Origin: Capsicum annuum
Taxonomy: Eukaryota; Streptophyta; Magnoliopsida; Solanales; Solanaceae
Assembly (NCBI RefSeq): GCF_002878395.1
Contig: NC_061116.1
Location: forward strand, 126,058,976 to 126,122,975
Reading direction: 5' to 3'
DNA length: 64,000 nt
The translations under genes and the position numbers were made by a program. Within the stretch, counting starts at the first letter, position 1, and the number at the start of each line of letters is the position of its first letter. Below, one piece after another: positions 9,989 to 21,553 of this stretch. The notes below the pieces were generated by a model, which saw only the letters and a list, made by a program, of their open reading frames with translations, ran no database searches and was not told the DNA's origin.

Positions 9989-12578
9989 TGTAACGCCTTG
10001 GAAAATGGGTCCCGGAGCGTCACACAGTGGTTGAGGATATGAGTAGCCCCAAGCTAACCCTTTGAGCCATTTTAATTCAGTTCAACACAAATCAACGGGG
10101 TTTCCATAAATAATCCTCAAATATCAATAGAGTAATCATCATCCAAGAATAAAAGAATTTCAGAAAGATAACAAAATACGACTTATTAGTCAACTCCCAA
10201 CATCTATACTAGACTAACAAGCCTATAAGAAAATCAATAAAACCAGCGAGCCATTGAGACATGCCCCAATTGACTTATACTCAGTTATCAAATATAAATA
10301 ATTCTGTGAAACCAACATCAGACATCACGTCCTCGGAACATGAGGACTCACCACAATAGAGGATGTAGAATAGCGTGCTCGAAGAATCACTGTCGAACCT
10401 GGAACTAAGCACTTGAACCTACATTTCAAGAAAATGCAGCCCACATCCAAAGATGTGGGTCAGTACCATGGAAAGGAACCGAGTATATGGGGGTGTATGC
10501 AATTTTATAAACATCATCATCATAAATATTTATAAGAAATATGCAGGATGTATGAAAGACTCACATAGCCTGAAGAAAATCATCATAATCATGAGAGGAT
10601 GAAATAAATATAATAACACATGTGAGTCATCATATAATTTGTCAATCACTTTCAGTTCATCAAGAATATCAATTCTCATAATGTAAATATCATTTAAATC
10701 TTTCGAAAGAATAACTTTCACAATTTCACTTTCAAATCACTTCACCGTTTACCATAGACACAAGGAAACACACACACAAACTGGGAGATCCTATAACCAA
10801 CATAAACTATGTGAGCTACATGGAGTCCAACATACAATCCACGTTGGGGAGAGCCGTCCTATCCTTGCCATCGGAGTAGGACTATCAATATCAAATCCAC
10901 ACAAACTAGTGATCACTATATAAATCAGCCTCAGGGTCACTCCTATGGGGGCACGTAGTTCTAGGGAAGTAAGGTCGCTTTATATTTCCCACTCGATGCT
11001 AAAGATTTCTCATGGACTTAGCTCAGATCATTTCAAAGACAATCCAAAACAAAACAATTTTAGTAATATATAAATATACATAGGGAGCCATCATGCTTCT
11101 CATCTATCAAAATCAACCACATTGTGGATTTCTTTCACACTCGAGTTCAAAATAACTCCATTAAGACCAAAAGGTCAAATCATTCAAAATATCTCAAATA
11201 TTAAACATCAACGTGCTTATAACCTACACTTTCTAAAAAAATACAATTTTCAATGGGGATTCACCACACAAATATCAAAATCATGATAAATATCGTTCAA
11301 GATTTATGCTTTATATCTCCACACATGTAAATTCATCTTTCAAAATTATAAACATCAAGATTTCATAATAATCATCATAAGATATGCGTTCATGCTTCAA
11401 ATTCNNNNNNNNNNNNNNNNNNNNNNNNNNNNNNNNNNNNNNNNNNNNNNNNNNNNNNNNNNNNNNNNNNNNNNNNNNNNNNNNNNNNNNNNNNNNNNNN
11501 NNNNCGTAAAAATAAAATAAAAATCATGCCTTTGTAAAGAAAATTACTTTTGGGCACAAGAATGAAAGAGAGTTCTTGTTGAAAAACCCCACATACCTTG
11601 AATGATGAACTTTAGATTGATACTCGTTTTTGAGATGTTAATCATGCCTTTGAATGATGGTTCTTGGAGTTCTTGAACTAGGAACTTGGAATCTTGAATA
11701 AATTTGCAGAATTAATGGTGAACTTTGGAGGTTCTTGAAATTCTTAAACTAGGAACTTGGAATCTTGAATAAATTTGCAGAATTAATGGTGAACTTTGGA
11801 GGTTCTTGAAGTTGGATGTAGGAGCTTAGGATTTTCCTTTTGAGGGAATTTGATGAAATATAACATATAATGCTTCTATAGGCTTTAATATAGGGTTTGG
11901 ATGGATTTTGGGTGAGGGAGAATGACCAAAACGCCCCTAAAAATCAAATAATTCTAGAATCTGTTCTTTGGTGGACTATTTTGATAGTCTGAAGTAGATC
12001 AACCATAATGTTTTACTCCGATATCCAAATTGGATGAAACTAATTTCATTAGAAAGAGGACTCTCATATATTTCTGTTGATATATAGTATATTACCCAGA
12101 TCATTGTGTACGAGGAGTTATGATCATTTGAAGTTGACCCAAAAATTTGCTTTTGATAGGCTGAAGTAGATCGACCATAACTTCTTGCTCCAATAGACAA
12201 ATTGGATCAAACTAATTTCATTGGAAAGAGGACTCACAGAGCTTTCCGTTGATATATAGTAGATTACCCAGCTCATTATGTACAAGGATTTATGATCATT
12301 TAAAATTAGAGAAAAAATACGCTAGGCCTCAGTACCTTTTTCCTGCACGTTTTACTGTTCACTACTATTCATGGTTCGATCGAAATGTTCATAACTCGTC
12401 GCTCGGGTGTCCATTTTGGATGATCCACATATCGTTGGAAAGATTATTCAATACTCTATGCAATGGTGTGTCATTACCTAAGAAATTCTGCACGGAAAAA
12501 TTTATAATTCATTCTAGAAGATAGAACCCAACACGTTTACGCACAAAATTTTAACAAAAAATTTCTTGGGGTATTACA
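9989..12578 (-). repeat. 3' LTR of the 9989-18857 chromovirus
   Basis: Starts tgtaacgcc and ends gtattaca on the plus strand. It is 2590 bp including 100 N, so 2490 known bases. It contains two internal tandem duplications: 71 bp (about 11676-11817, 'aactaggaacttgg') and 172 bp (copies start at 11991 and 12163, 'gaagtagatc'). Both are also in the partner LTR, so they predate insertion. Confidence 0.93.
11405..11504. other. Assembly gap (100 N), probably nearly empty
   Basis: In the partner LTR the flanks run together (…aaattc then ataaaaa… near 17780), so little or no sequence is missing here. Confidence 0.95.
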
Positions 12579-12592
12579 TCATCCCCCTTGGA
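12579..12592 (-). other. Polypurine tract of the chromovirus
   Basis: On the minus strand ccaagggggatga directly precedes the 3' LTR that starts TGTAATACC. Confidence 0.85.
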
Positions 12593-12628
12593 AAAATTCA
12601 TCCTCGAATGACGCTAGACATGCCAAGA

Positions 12629-13915
12629 TTAGATAGGGAATAGAGCATACATCTGAAACCATTGGTTAGACTCATCACCACATCGTTTCTCACTCTGAAT
12701 GCAACATAGAATGCATAAATTCAAGAAACTACAGCTGAACACATAATAAATGACAGTTGAACTGCTATAACTTTTATCAAAAGTGCATAATTTAGGAAAG
12801 AACGTTACCTTCGACTTGATTAGAGTTCGAAAAAAATAGGTGCGGGTACTTGGATCGCATATCCGCCTCAGCTTCCCAAGTTGCACCTCAACAGATTGGT
12901 TTCGCCACAACACCTTGACCAAGGGAACTTCTTTGTTCCTTAGTCTTCGGACACTGAAATCAAGAATCTCAACAGAAATCTCATCAAAAGAAAGATTTTC
13001 TTGAATATCAGCACTCACAGAGGAATCCACTACCACAACATCACTAATATGCTTTCTAAGCGTGGAGACATGGAATATTGGATGAACAGAGGACAACTCG
13101 GAAGGCAACTCGACCTCATAAAATACCTTACCAACACGGCTAAGAATTTTATAAGGACCAACATAACGGGGACTAAGCTTTCCCTTCTTTCCGAATCTCT
13201 TCACCCCCCTCATGGGTGAAATTTTCAGATACACTAGGTCACCAACTTCAAAATCAAGGTCTCTCTTTCTAACATCCGCATATGACTTCTGACGACTCTG
13301 CGCAGTTTTCAACCTTTCCCTAATCAACTTAACTTTTTCCATAGCCTCAAATACCGAATCAGGACCATTCATAGCCGCTTCACCCACCTCGAACCAACCT
13401 ATGGGTGATCTACACTTCCTCCCATATAAGGCTTCAAATGGAGCCATGCCAATACTAGAGTGGAAACTGTTATTGTAAGAAAACTCTATCAACGGTAAGT
13501 GATCACCCCAACTTCCCTTAAAGTCAAGTGTACGAGCTCTCAGCATATCCTCTAAGGTCTGGATGGTCTGCTCAGCCTGACCATCGGTCTGCGGATGAAA
13601 AGCATAACTCAAAAGCACTTGGGTACCAAGACCCTTCTAAAAAGCTTTCCAAAATTACGAAGTGAATTGAGTACCCCTATCCAAAATGATAGACAAGGGA
13701 ACTCCATGCAGTCTGACTAGCTCTCTAATATATAATCTAGCGTAATCCTCAGCAGTATATGAAGTATGAACAGGCAAGAAATGAGCAGACTTAGTCAACC
13801 TATCAACCACAACCCAAATGGAATCGCGATGGCATCGGGAAGGAGGTAAACCAATCACGAAGTCCATATTTATCTCTTCCCACTTCCAGGTGGGAATACT
13901 AAACTCTTGCATCAT
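12629..13915 (-). pseudogene. pol: Chromovirus integrase with C-terminal chromodomain remnant
   Basis: Integrase inserts the cDNA into the chromosome. The first catalytic Asp is in INMDFVIGLP, the second in SIILDRGTQF, and Glu is in DGQAEQTIQ, so all three catalytic residues survive. Two nonsense codons separate the second Asp from the Glu (13655-13657 and 13637-13639). The C-terminal region reads KKGKLSPRYVGPYKIL and then the start of a chromodomain, LVKVLWRNQSVE. One base is lost near 12886, so the rest of the chromodomain (ATWEAEADM) lies in another frame and the open frame runs into unrelated sequence. Confidence 0.88.
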
Positions 13916-14211
13916 ACCTCCAGGTCTTTGGTGTTCAACCTTAACTTATTGTCATGTTGCACACTTAGCTACAAACGCCGCTATATCTTTCTTCATGCCA
14001 CTTTACCAATAGATTTTCTGCAAGTCTCGGTACATTTTGGTGGCACTAGGATGAATAGAATATCACACCCCGTGCGCTTTAGCCATAATCCTCTGTCTCA
14101 GATCATCAATATTCGGATACACAATCTACCCTATAATATCAACACTCCATCTCCCCCTTAGGAGAAAACCTCTATTTTTTGGTCCTTGATGACTCCTTCA
14201 GTTTGACCAAA

Positions 14212-14734
14212 CTAGCATCTAAGTATTGCTTTTCCTTTACTCTGAAGCGCTATACTACCTTCAGCAGAGTCAAACAACCTAACCCTCAATTTAGCCAAAC
14301 GATGTACATCACGAGTCAACTCTTTCTTACCTTCTACCACATGTGAAACACTACCCATGGACACTCTACTTAGGGCATCCGCCACAACATTAGCCTTTCC
14401 CAGATGGTACAACACACTCATATCATAGTTTTTTAATAATTCTAACCATCGTCTCTGCCTAAGATTCAATTCTCTATGGGTAAACACATACTGCAGACTC
14501 TTATGATCAGTGAAAACATCAACATGGACACCATACAAATAGTCTCCAGATTTTCAAAGCAAACACAACAGCAGCCAACTCAAGGTCATGGGTGGGGTAA
14601 TTTTTCTCATGGGGTTTCAACTTTCTAGAAGCATAAGCTATCACCTTACCCTTCTGCATCAATACGCAACCCAATCCAACTCTCGAAGCATCATAGTACA
14701 CCATAAAACCATCAACACCATCAGGCAAAGTCAA
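14212..14734 (-). pseudogene. pol: Chromovirus RNase H, frameshifted
   Basis: RNase H removes the RNA template during reverse transcription. The N-terminal half is at 14519-14734 ([19 protein letters not shown], then [20 protein letters not shown]). The C-terminal half is at 14212-14538 ([13 protein letters not shown], then [10 protein letters not shown]). A frameshift near 14545, just after KIWR, joins the halves. Confidence 0.88.
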
Positions 14735-14929
14735 AACAGGGGCTGAAGTGAGTCAAGTCTTCAACTCCTGAAAACTCTTCTCACAAGATTCAGACCACAA
14801 GAACTTCACTTTGTTTTGGGTCAACCGAGTCATAGGAGACGCTATAGAGGAGAAAACCTCAACAAAACGGCATTAATAGCTAGCTAAACCCAAGAAACTT
14901 TGGATATCTATAGGAGAAATAGGTCTAGG

Positions 14930-15988
14930 CTAATTTCTAATAGCTTTGGTCTTTTGGGGATCAACTCTAATACCCTCGAAAGAAATGATATAACCTAGAA
15001 AAGCAACTGACCTTAGCCAAAACTCATACTTACTGAACTTGGCAAATAAAATCTGATCTCTAAGGGTTTGCAAGACAGTTCGGAGATGATCAGAATGTTC
15101 ATCCTCACTACGGGAGTACACCAGTATATCATCGATGAACACTATGACAAACATATCCAAATATGGTCTGAACACTCAATTCATGAGGTCCATGAAAGCT
15201 GCTGGGGCATTAGTTAACCTAAAACACATAACAAGAAAGTCAAAATGGCCATAACGAGTTCGGAAAGTGGTTTTTGGGATGTCACACTCCCTAACTTTGA
15301 GTTGATGATAGTTGGAACGAAGGTCTATCTTTGAGAAATAACTTGCACTTTGCAATTAATCAAACAAATCATCTATTTTCGGAAGGGGGTACTTATTTTT
15401 TATGGTGACTTTATTCAATTGGTGGTAATTAATGCACATACACAAAGAGCCATCTTTCTTTCTCACAAACAACATAGAAGCACCGCAAGGAGAAACACTG
15501 GGCCTTATGAAACCCTTATCTAGTAGATCTTTGAGTTGCTCTGTCAACTTTTTAAGTTCTGTAGGGGCCATACGGTAAGGAGGAATAAAAATGGGCTGAG
15601 TATCAGAAAGAAGATCAATCCCGAACTCTATCTCTCTATCAGGAGGTATCCCTAGGAGATCATCCAAAAAGACATCAGAAAACTCATTGACGATGTTAAC
15701 AAACTGGAGAGTTGGAGTCTCAGACTTAGTGTCTTTGACTCTAACCAAATGGTAAATACACCCCTTGGAAATAAGCTTTCTAGATTTGAGGTAAGGGATA
15801 AAATGACTCTTGGGTGACACAAAATTCCCAGACCACTCAAACAGGGATGCACCTAAAAACTGAAACTTGACTACTTGGGTCCGACAATCAATAGAGGCAT
15901 AAGAAGAATATAGCAAGTCCATACCCAGAATCATATCAAAATCTACCATGTCTAACTCAATCAGATCAGCCAACAAGACTCGTGAAGG
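14930..15988 (-). pseudogene. pol: Chromovirus protease remnant and reverse transcriptase
   Basis: The piece at 15356-15976 holds the C-terminal part of the protease ([19 protein letters not shown]), the linker and the RT N-terminus ([16 protein letters not shown], then FVRKKDGS). The protease active-site D(S/T)GA that should lie upstream is gone, because the leader begins almost at once. The piece at 14930-15175 carries the RT catalytic box in FIDDILVYS. Frameshifts and stops lie between 15356 and 15175 and again below 14930. Confidence 0.88.
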
Positions 15989-16204
15989 TATATTTCTGAA
16001 AGAGAAGAGCGTGAATTAATAGTAGAGAGAGACACTTTAAGCATGATAGACTTTTGAAAGAAAGAATCACACTTTTTCCTAAAATATCTTGTAGCCTCTT
16101 GCTCATAGATGTGGCACGCTACACACAAATGATCAAGACTCTACTTAACGCGGTTTGTCAGACTCCCTAGGACACCTTAAAACCTTAGGCTCTGATACCA
16201 AGTT
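15989..16204. other. Leader of the chromovirus with initiator-Met PBS
   Basis: This 216-bp stretch is all that remains between 5' LTR and pol. The PBS (minus strand TGGTATCAGAGC, about 16188-16199) is a perfect match. A gag of roughly 1.5 kb should be here and is absent. Confidence 0.88.
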
Positions 16205-18857
16205 TGTAACGCCCCAAAAAATGGGTCCCAAAGCATCACACGGTGCTTGAGGCTACGAGTAGCACCAAGCTAACCCTTTGAGCCATTTTCATTCAGTTCA
16301 ACATAAATCAATGGGGTTCCCCTAAATAACCCTCAAATATCAATAGAGTAATCATCATCCAAGAATAAAAGAATTTCAGAAAGATAACAAAATATGACTT
16401 ATTAGTCAATTCCCAACATCTATACTAGTCTAACAAGCCTCTAAGAAAATCAATAAAACCAGCGAGCCATTGAGATATGCCTTAACTGACTCATACTCAG
16501 TTATCAAATATAAACAATTTCGTGAAACCAACATAAGACATCACATTCTCAGAACATGAGGACTCACCACAATAGAGGATGTAGAACAACGTGCTAGAAG
16601 AATCACTGTCAAACCTAGAACTGAGCACCTGAACCTACATTCTGAGAAAATCAGCCCATATCCAAAGATGTGGGTCAGTACCATGGAATGGAACCGAGTA
16701 TATGGGGGTGTATGCAGTTTTACAAACATCATTATCATAAATATTTATAAGAAATATGTAGGATATATGAAAGACTCACATAGCCCGAAGAAAATTATCA
16801 TAATCATGAGAGGATGAAATAAGTACAATAACACATGTGAGTCATCATATAATTTGTCAATCACTTTCAGTTCATCAAGAATATCAATTCTCATAATGTA
16901 AATATCATTTAAATCTTTTGAAAGTTATTCTTTCAAAAGATNNNNNNNNNNNNNNNNNNNNNNNNNNNNNNNNNNNNNNNNNNNNNNNNNNNNNNNNNNN
17001 NNNNNNNNNNNNNNNNNNNNNNNNNNNNNNNNNNNNNNNNNCAAGAATATCAATTCTCATAATGTAAATATCATTTAAATCTTTTGAAAGAATAACTTTC
17101 ACAATTCCACTTTTAAATTACTTCACCGTTCACCATAGACACAAGGAAACACACACACACTGGGAGATCCTATAACTGACATAAACCATGTGAGCTACAT
17201 GGAGTCCAACGTACAACCCACGTTGGGGAGAGCCGTCCTATCCTTGCCATCGGAGTAGGATTATTGATATCAAATCCACACAAACTAGTGATCACTATAT
17301 AAATCAACCTCACGCTCACTCCTACGGGGGTATGTAGTTCTAGAGAAGTAAGGTCGCTTTATACCTCCCACTTGGTGCTAAAGATTTCTCCCGGACTTAG
17401 CTCAGATCATTTCAAAGACAATCCATAACAAAACAATTTCAGTAATATATAAATATACATAGGGAGCCATCATGCTTTCCATCTATCAAAATCAACCACG
17501 TTGTGGATTTTCTTTACACTCGGGTTCAAAACAACTCCATTAAGACCAAAAGATCAAATCATTCAAAATATCTCAAATATTCAACATCAACGTGCTTATA
17601 ACACACACTTTCTAAAAAAACACAATTTTCAATGAGGATTCACGATCCAAATATCAAAATCATGATAAATATCATTCAAGATTCATGCTTTATATCTCCA
17701 CACATGTAAATTTATCTTTCAAAATCATAAACATCAAGATTTCATAATAATCATCATAAGATATGCGTTCATGCTTAAAATTCATAAAAATTAAATAAAA
17801 ATCATGCCTTTGTAAGGAAAATTACTTTTGGGCACAAGAACGAAAGAGAGTTCTTGTTGAAAAACCCCACATACCTTGAATGATGAAATTTAGATTGATA
17901 CTCATTTTTAAGATGTTAATCGTGCCTTTGAATGATGGTTCTTGGAGTTCTTGAACTAGGAACTTGGAATCTTGAATAAATTTACAGAATTAATGGTGAC
18001 CTTTGGAGGTTCTTGAAATTCTTAAACTAGGAACTTGGAATCTTGAATAAATTTGTAGAATTAATGGTGAACTTTGGAGGTTCTTGAAGTTGGATGTAGG
18101 AGCTTAGGGTTTTCCTTTTGAGGGAATTTGATGAAATATAACATATAATTCTTCTAATAGGCTTTTAATCTAGGGTTTGGATGGATTTTGGGTGAGGAGG
18201 AATGAACAAAACGCCCCTAAAAATCAAATAATTCTCGAATCTGTCCTTTGGTGGACTGTTTTGATAGTTTGAAGTAGATCAACCATAATGTTTTACTCCG
18301 ATATCTAAATTGGATGAAACCAATTTCATTAGAAAGAAGACTCTCATATATTTCCATTGATATATAGTATATCACCCAAATAATTGTGTACGAGGAGTTA
18401 TTATCATTTGAAGTTGACCCAAAAATTTGCTTTTGGTAGGCTGAAGTAGATCGACCATAACTTTTTGCTTCGATAGAAAAATTGGATGAAACTAATTTCA
18501 TTGCAAAGAGGACTCATAGAGCTTTCTGTTGATATATAGTAGATCACGCAGATCATTATGTACAAGGAGTTATGATCGTTTAAAGTTAGAGCAAAAATAC
18601 GCCAGGCCTCAGTACTTTTTCCTGCACGTTTTACTGTTCACTACTATTCACGATTCGATCGGAATGTTCATAACTCATTGGTCGGGTGTCCGTTTTGGAT
18701 GATCCATATATCGTTGGAAATATTATTTGATACCCTAGGAAATGGTGGGTCATAAACTAAGACATTACGTATGAAAAAATTTATAATTCATTCTAGAAGA
18801 TAGAACCCAACACGTTTACGCATAAAATTTCAACGAAAAATTTCCCGAGGTATTACA
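16205..18857 (-). repeat. 5' LTR of the 9989-18857 chromovirus
   Basis: Partner of 9989-12578 with the same ends (tgtaacgcc, gtattaca). Raw length is 2653 bp. Removing the 100 N, a duplicated 49-mer and a 17-nt fold-back gives 2487, against 2490 known bases in the partner. The 71-bp tandem duplication is present (starts 17954 and 18025). Confidence 0.93.
16942..17041. other. Assembly gap (100 N) at a fold-back misjoin
   Basis: The left side ends with 16925-16941, the exact reverse complement of 17079-17095. The 49-mer at 16876-16924 is repeated exactly at 17042-17090. The partner LTR has one copy and no fold-back. Confidence 0.95.
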
Positions 18858-18862
18858 ATCCT
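18858..18862. repeat. Target-site duplication atcct (right)
   Basis: Matches 9984-9988 exactly. Confidence 0.93.
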
Positions 18863-18994
18863 ATTCATGTACAAGAGTCTAACATTATAATACTAAGTAA
18901 CTACCATGAATGAGCTATCCTATACCACCCGTATTTATAAAGATCAACACGATACCATATATTCCTGACCAATATACAAATAAAGGGCGACAAG

Positions 18995-19029
<35 letters not shown>

Positions 19030-19152
19030 ATATACAAGGCCACATAATAAATATACAATATGAACAATTGAAGGAACGGATATATAGTCGTATAATAGCT
19101 ATATATAGCTAGATATAAATACATACATATAGATATAAGGTAAACTCAAAGC
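18863..19152. repeat. Right half of the unclassified LTR-like repeat, with (TA)n
   Basis: Continuation of 9629-9983 once the chromovirus is removed. It contains an AT dinucleotide run at about 18998-19026. It ends where the next gypsy LTR starts (19153). Confidence 0.45.
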
Positions 19153-21339
19153 TGTAACGCCCTAGGTTTTTGGTCCTGAATTTTTTTTGAGTTCTGAGCT
19201 CACTGCCTTGACTATGACTCACCCTACTAGTCGTAATGTGTCTTGACAGGATAGGTGACCCTAGTCATAAGGTGTCCAGTGAATGGTACTTGAGTTTCTA
19301 TCTTGGGTATGACTTGAGGACACGAGTCGTAAAGACTCAAGATGAGTCATTGGGATGGAATCATAACCAAATTAGAGATTAAGTAGCTAAATTTTACTTT
19401 AAGTATGAGTGGATCACTATGAGACGTAAGGACTTGTTATGTGTCTTTGGGTGCAAATCATAGGATGTCTAGTGTTTACCCCATTGAGTTTTGTGTTGAC
19501 TACGACTAGACCCTATGAGTCATTGAGTCACATCATGAGTGGTACCAGTCGAGTTGTAGGGTCAATAGTGTGTGGGGGTCCTAAAGACTGTCTTAGTTAT
19601 GAATCGTGGTGATGAGTCTTAAGAAGTGGCTACGAGTCAATAGTTGACCTATAGTTAATAATGACACTTTTTCAGCTTTTAAGTTTAAGGGCATTCTAGA
19701 TATTTTCCCTCTTACTTAAATTAAAACCCATTTCTTATAACTTCTTTTGGGTTTCATTAGAACTTAGAAACAAATTGAATAACTTCTCAAACATTCCAAA
19801 AGGCTTTCTAATTCCCTAAATCTAGTCAAGTTAGGGTTTCATCAAGTTGGTCATATAAGGGCTCAAGGGTCCATTTCTCTCCAAATTTCTTAGTAGTAAG
19901 ACATGTTACTCTTCCATTATTGTCAATTTGTTAAAACCATATATTTTAAAGTATTGTTCATGAGATATTCATGTTGGTTTAATGACAAAGGTTGAGGGTT
20001 TTGAATGCTTGTTACTGAACAATGTTTTCCCATGGTTTATTTATGACTAATCATGCTTCAATTATGGTTTTGAACTTGTGGGTGCATAGTATGGTGAATG
20101 AACTAGGGAATTATGATTTTACCAAACTTGCGACTTTTGAAGTAGTTATGACCCCAACCCTATAATGTGAAATGGGTTTGTAATTATGAGAAATATAGGA
20201 ATTTGCAAAATTGAGCCAAGTGATATAATTGTTTTGGAATGTTGTTGTTATCTTGAAAGTGTAGTTGGTATGACGATACCAATAATGTATGCCTAAATGT
20301 GCATTGTGTTTTGATGAATAAGACTGCGTGATAAATGTTTTAATTGGCTTTAATGAGAGGTTGTATAGCTGAGTCATGTAAGTAGAGGTTCGAGTGATCG
20401 ATACTGAAAATCGCATTTGCTGATGTGGGGGGTCAAAGTGACTAGGAAGGTTCGAGGCCTCCTCATTATTATTACATGATTAGGGAGGTTTGAGTCCCAT
20501 ATAAATCATCACATAATCGGGTGCTTAAGTCACCTTGGTATATGATTGGGAGGTTTGAGTCCCCTATGTATTATATGAGATTATTCTCTAATTCATGTGG
20601 GTACACGCACTAGGGATCGACCAGGGGGTGATAGTTGAGGGCTATATAGCCCATGGGTACACGTTATGACTGTTGAGCTACATAATTTAGGCAAAAATTT
20701 TAAAATACATGTTAAGCCTTGTTTCCTATCTTGGCATATAATATATATGTATATGCATTTGATTATGTATATTGGGTTTGAATGATTTTGAACTGATTAA
20801 CCATATCGTTTGTTATCCTTATCCTTGAGTTTCGTGCTAACGCTCCAACCAATAACCATCTTTGAATGCTGTATCCCTATTTGATGCAGAAATTAGTCAT
20901 ACTTTTACCCCTCCTGCTTAGTGATTTGGATTTGAGATCGGCTCATGAGATGACATTGAAGTGGTGAGCTTCCATACATTAGAAGTCTACAGTTCATGTT
21001 TTGGTTTCTATTTCTCAGACTGTTTAGACTATTTTGACTATAGTCGGGGGCACGTCTCTACACTTTATTGATATTCAGTTTTGCTTCTTTGTTTAGAAGG
21101 CTTTGTTTGGACTACTGTGGATTTTGGGCAGTATCGATTGTTTAGTCGGTCATTGGTTATTGGTTATAAACATTATTTAAATTTTCTTAAGCTTATTGCA
21201 CGCTATTTTGTTATATGTTTAAAATTCATTCAACCTTAGGGGATGTTATGTTTATTTTGGTTAGGTTCAAGGGGTGATCTCCAGTCCATGTGGGACTTGA
21301 GATACCTGTCATGGCCAGGCCCTGGTTCAAGTCATGCCA
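19153..21339 (+). repeat. 5' LTR of the host chromovirus
   Basis: Starts tgtaacgccctagg and ends near tgcca at 21339, just before the PBS. It matches 47683-48317 over long stretches ('cactttttcagcttttaag', 'gtcaagttagggtttcatc' and variants). About 290 bp present here (about 19206-19495) is absent from the 3' copy. Confidence 0.85.
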
Positions 21340-21343
21340 AAGA

Positions 21344-21355
21344 TGATATCAGAGC
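21344..21355 (+). other. Primer-binding site, initiator Met tRNA type
   Basis: TGATATCAGAGC, one mismatch from the usual TGGTATCAGAGC, five bases after the proposed LTR end. Confidence 0.8.
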
Positions 21356-21553
21356 TTAGTTTTGGTGTCATTGGGTGTCTAACAAAACTGTGTCAAGTAG
21401 AATCTAGTTTATAGTCGTGCAGCGCGCGACACTTATAAGGAAGAGGTTACGAGGTATTTAGGAGTATTTTTCTTTTCTTGTTGTTTTATTTCGTAGCTAT
21501 AGGGTCTAAGGTCTTGAATCTTCTCTAATTTTTGTATATTCATTTTTCATATC

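Larger units (their letters stand above)
9989..18857 (-). mobile_element. Ty3/gypsy chromovirus, complete ends, gag deleted
   Basis: A minus-strand element with LTRs at 9989-12578 and 16205-18857, a perfect 5-bp TSD (atcct), an initiator-Met PBS at 16188-16199 and a PPT at 12579-12592. Domains in minus-strand order are partial protease, RT, RNase H, integrase and a frameshifted chromodomain. Only about 230 bp separate the PBS from the protease remnant, so gag and the protease active site are missing. Loss was by internal deletion before or after insertion. It cannot be autonomous. Confidence 0.93.

Noticed and set aside
16905..17102. Open frame spanning the third gap
   Set aside because: It crosses a misassembled fold-back and 100 N.
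18915..19124. Tyr/Ile-rich minus-strand frame
   Set aside because: It is a translation of the (TA)n run and its flanks.
20111..20416. 101-codon minus-strand frame in an LTR
   Set aside because: It lies wholly in the 5' LTR of the host chromovirus and shows no family resemblance.
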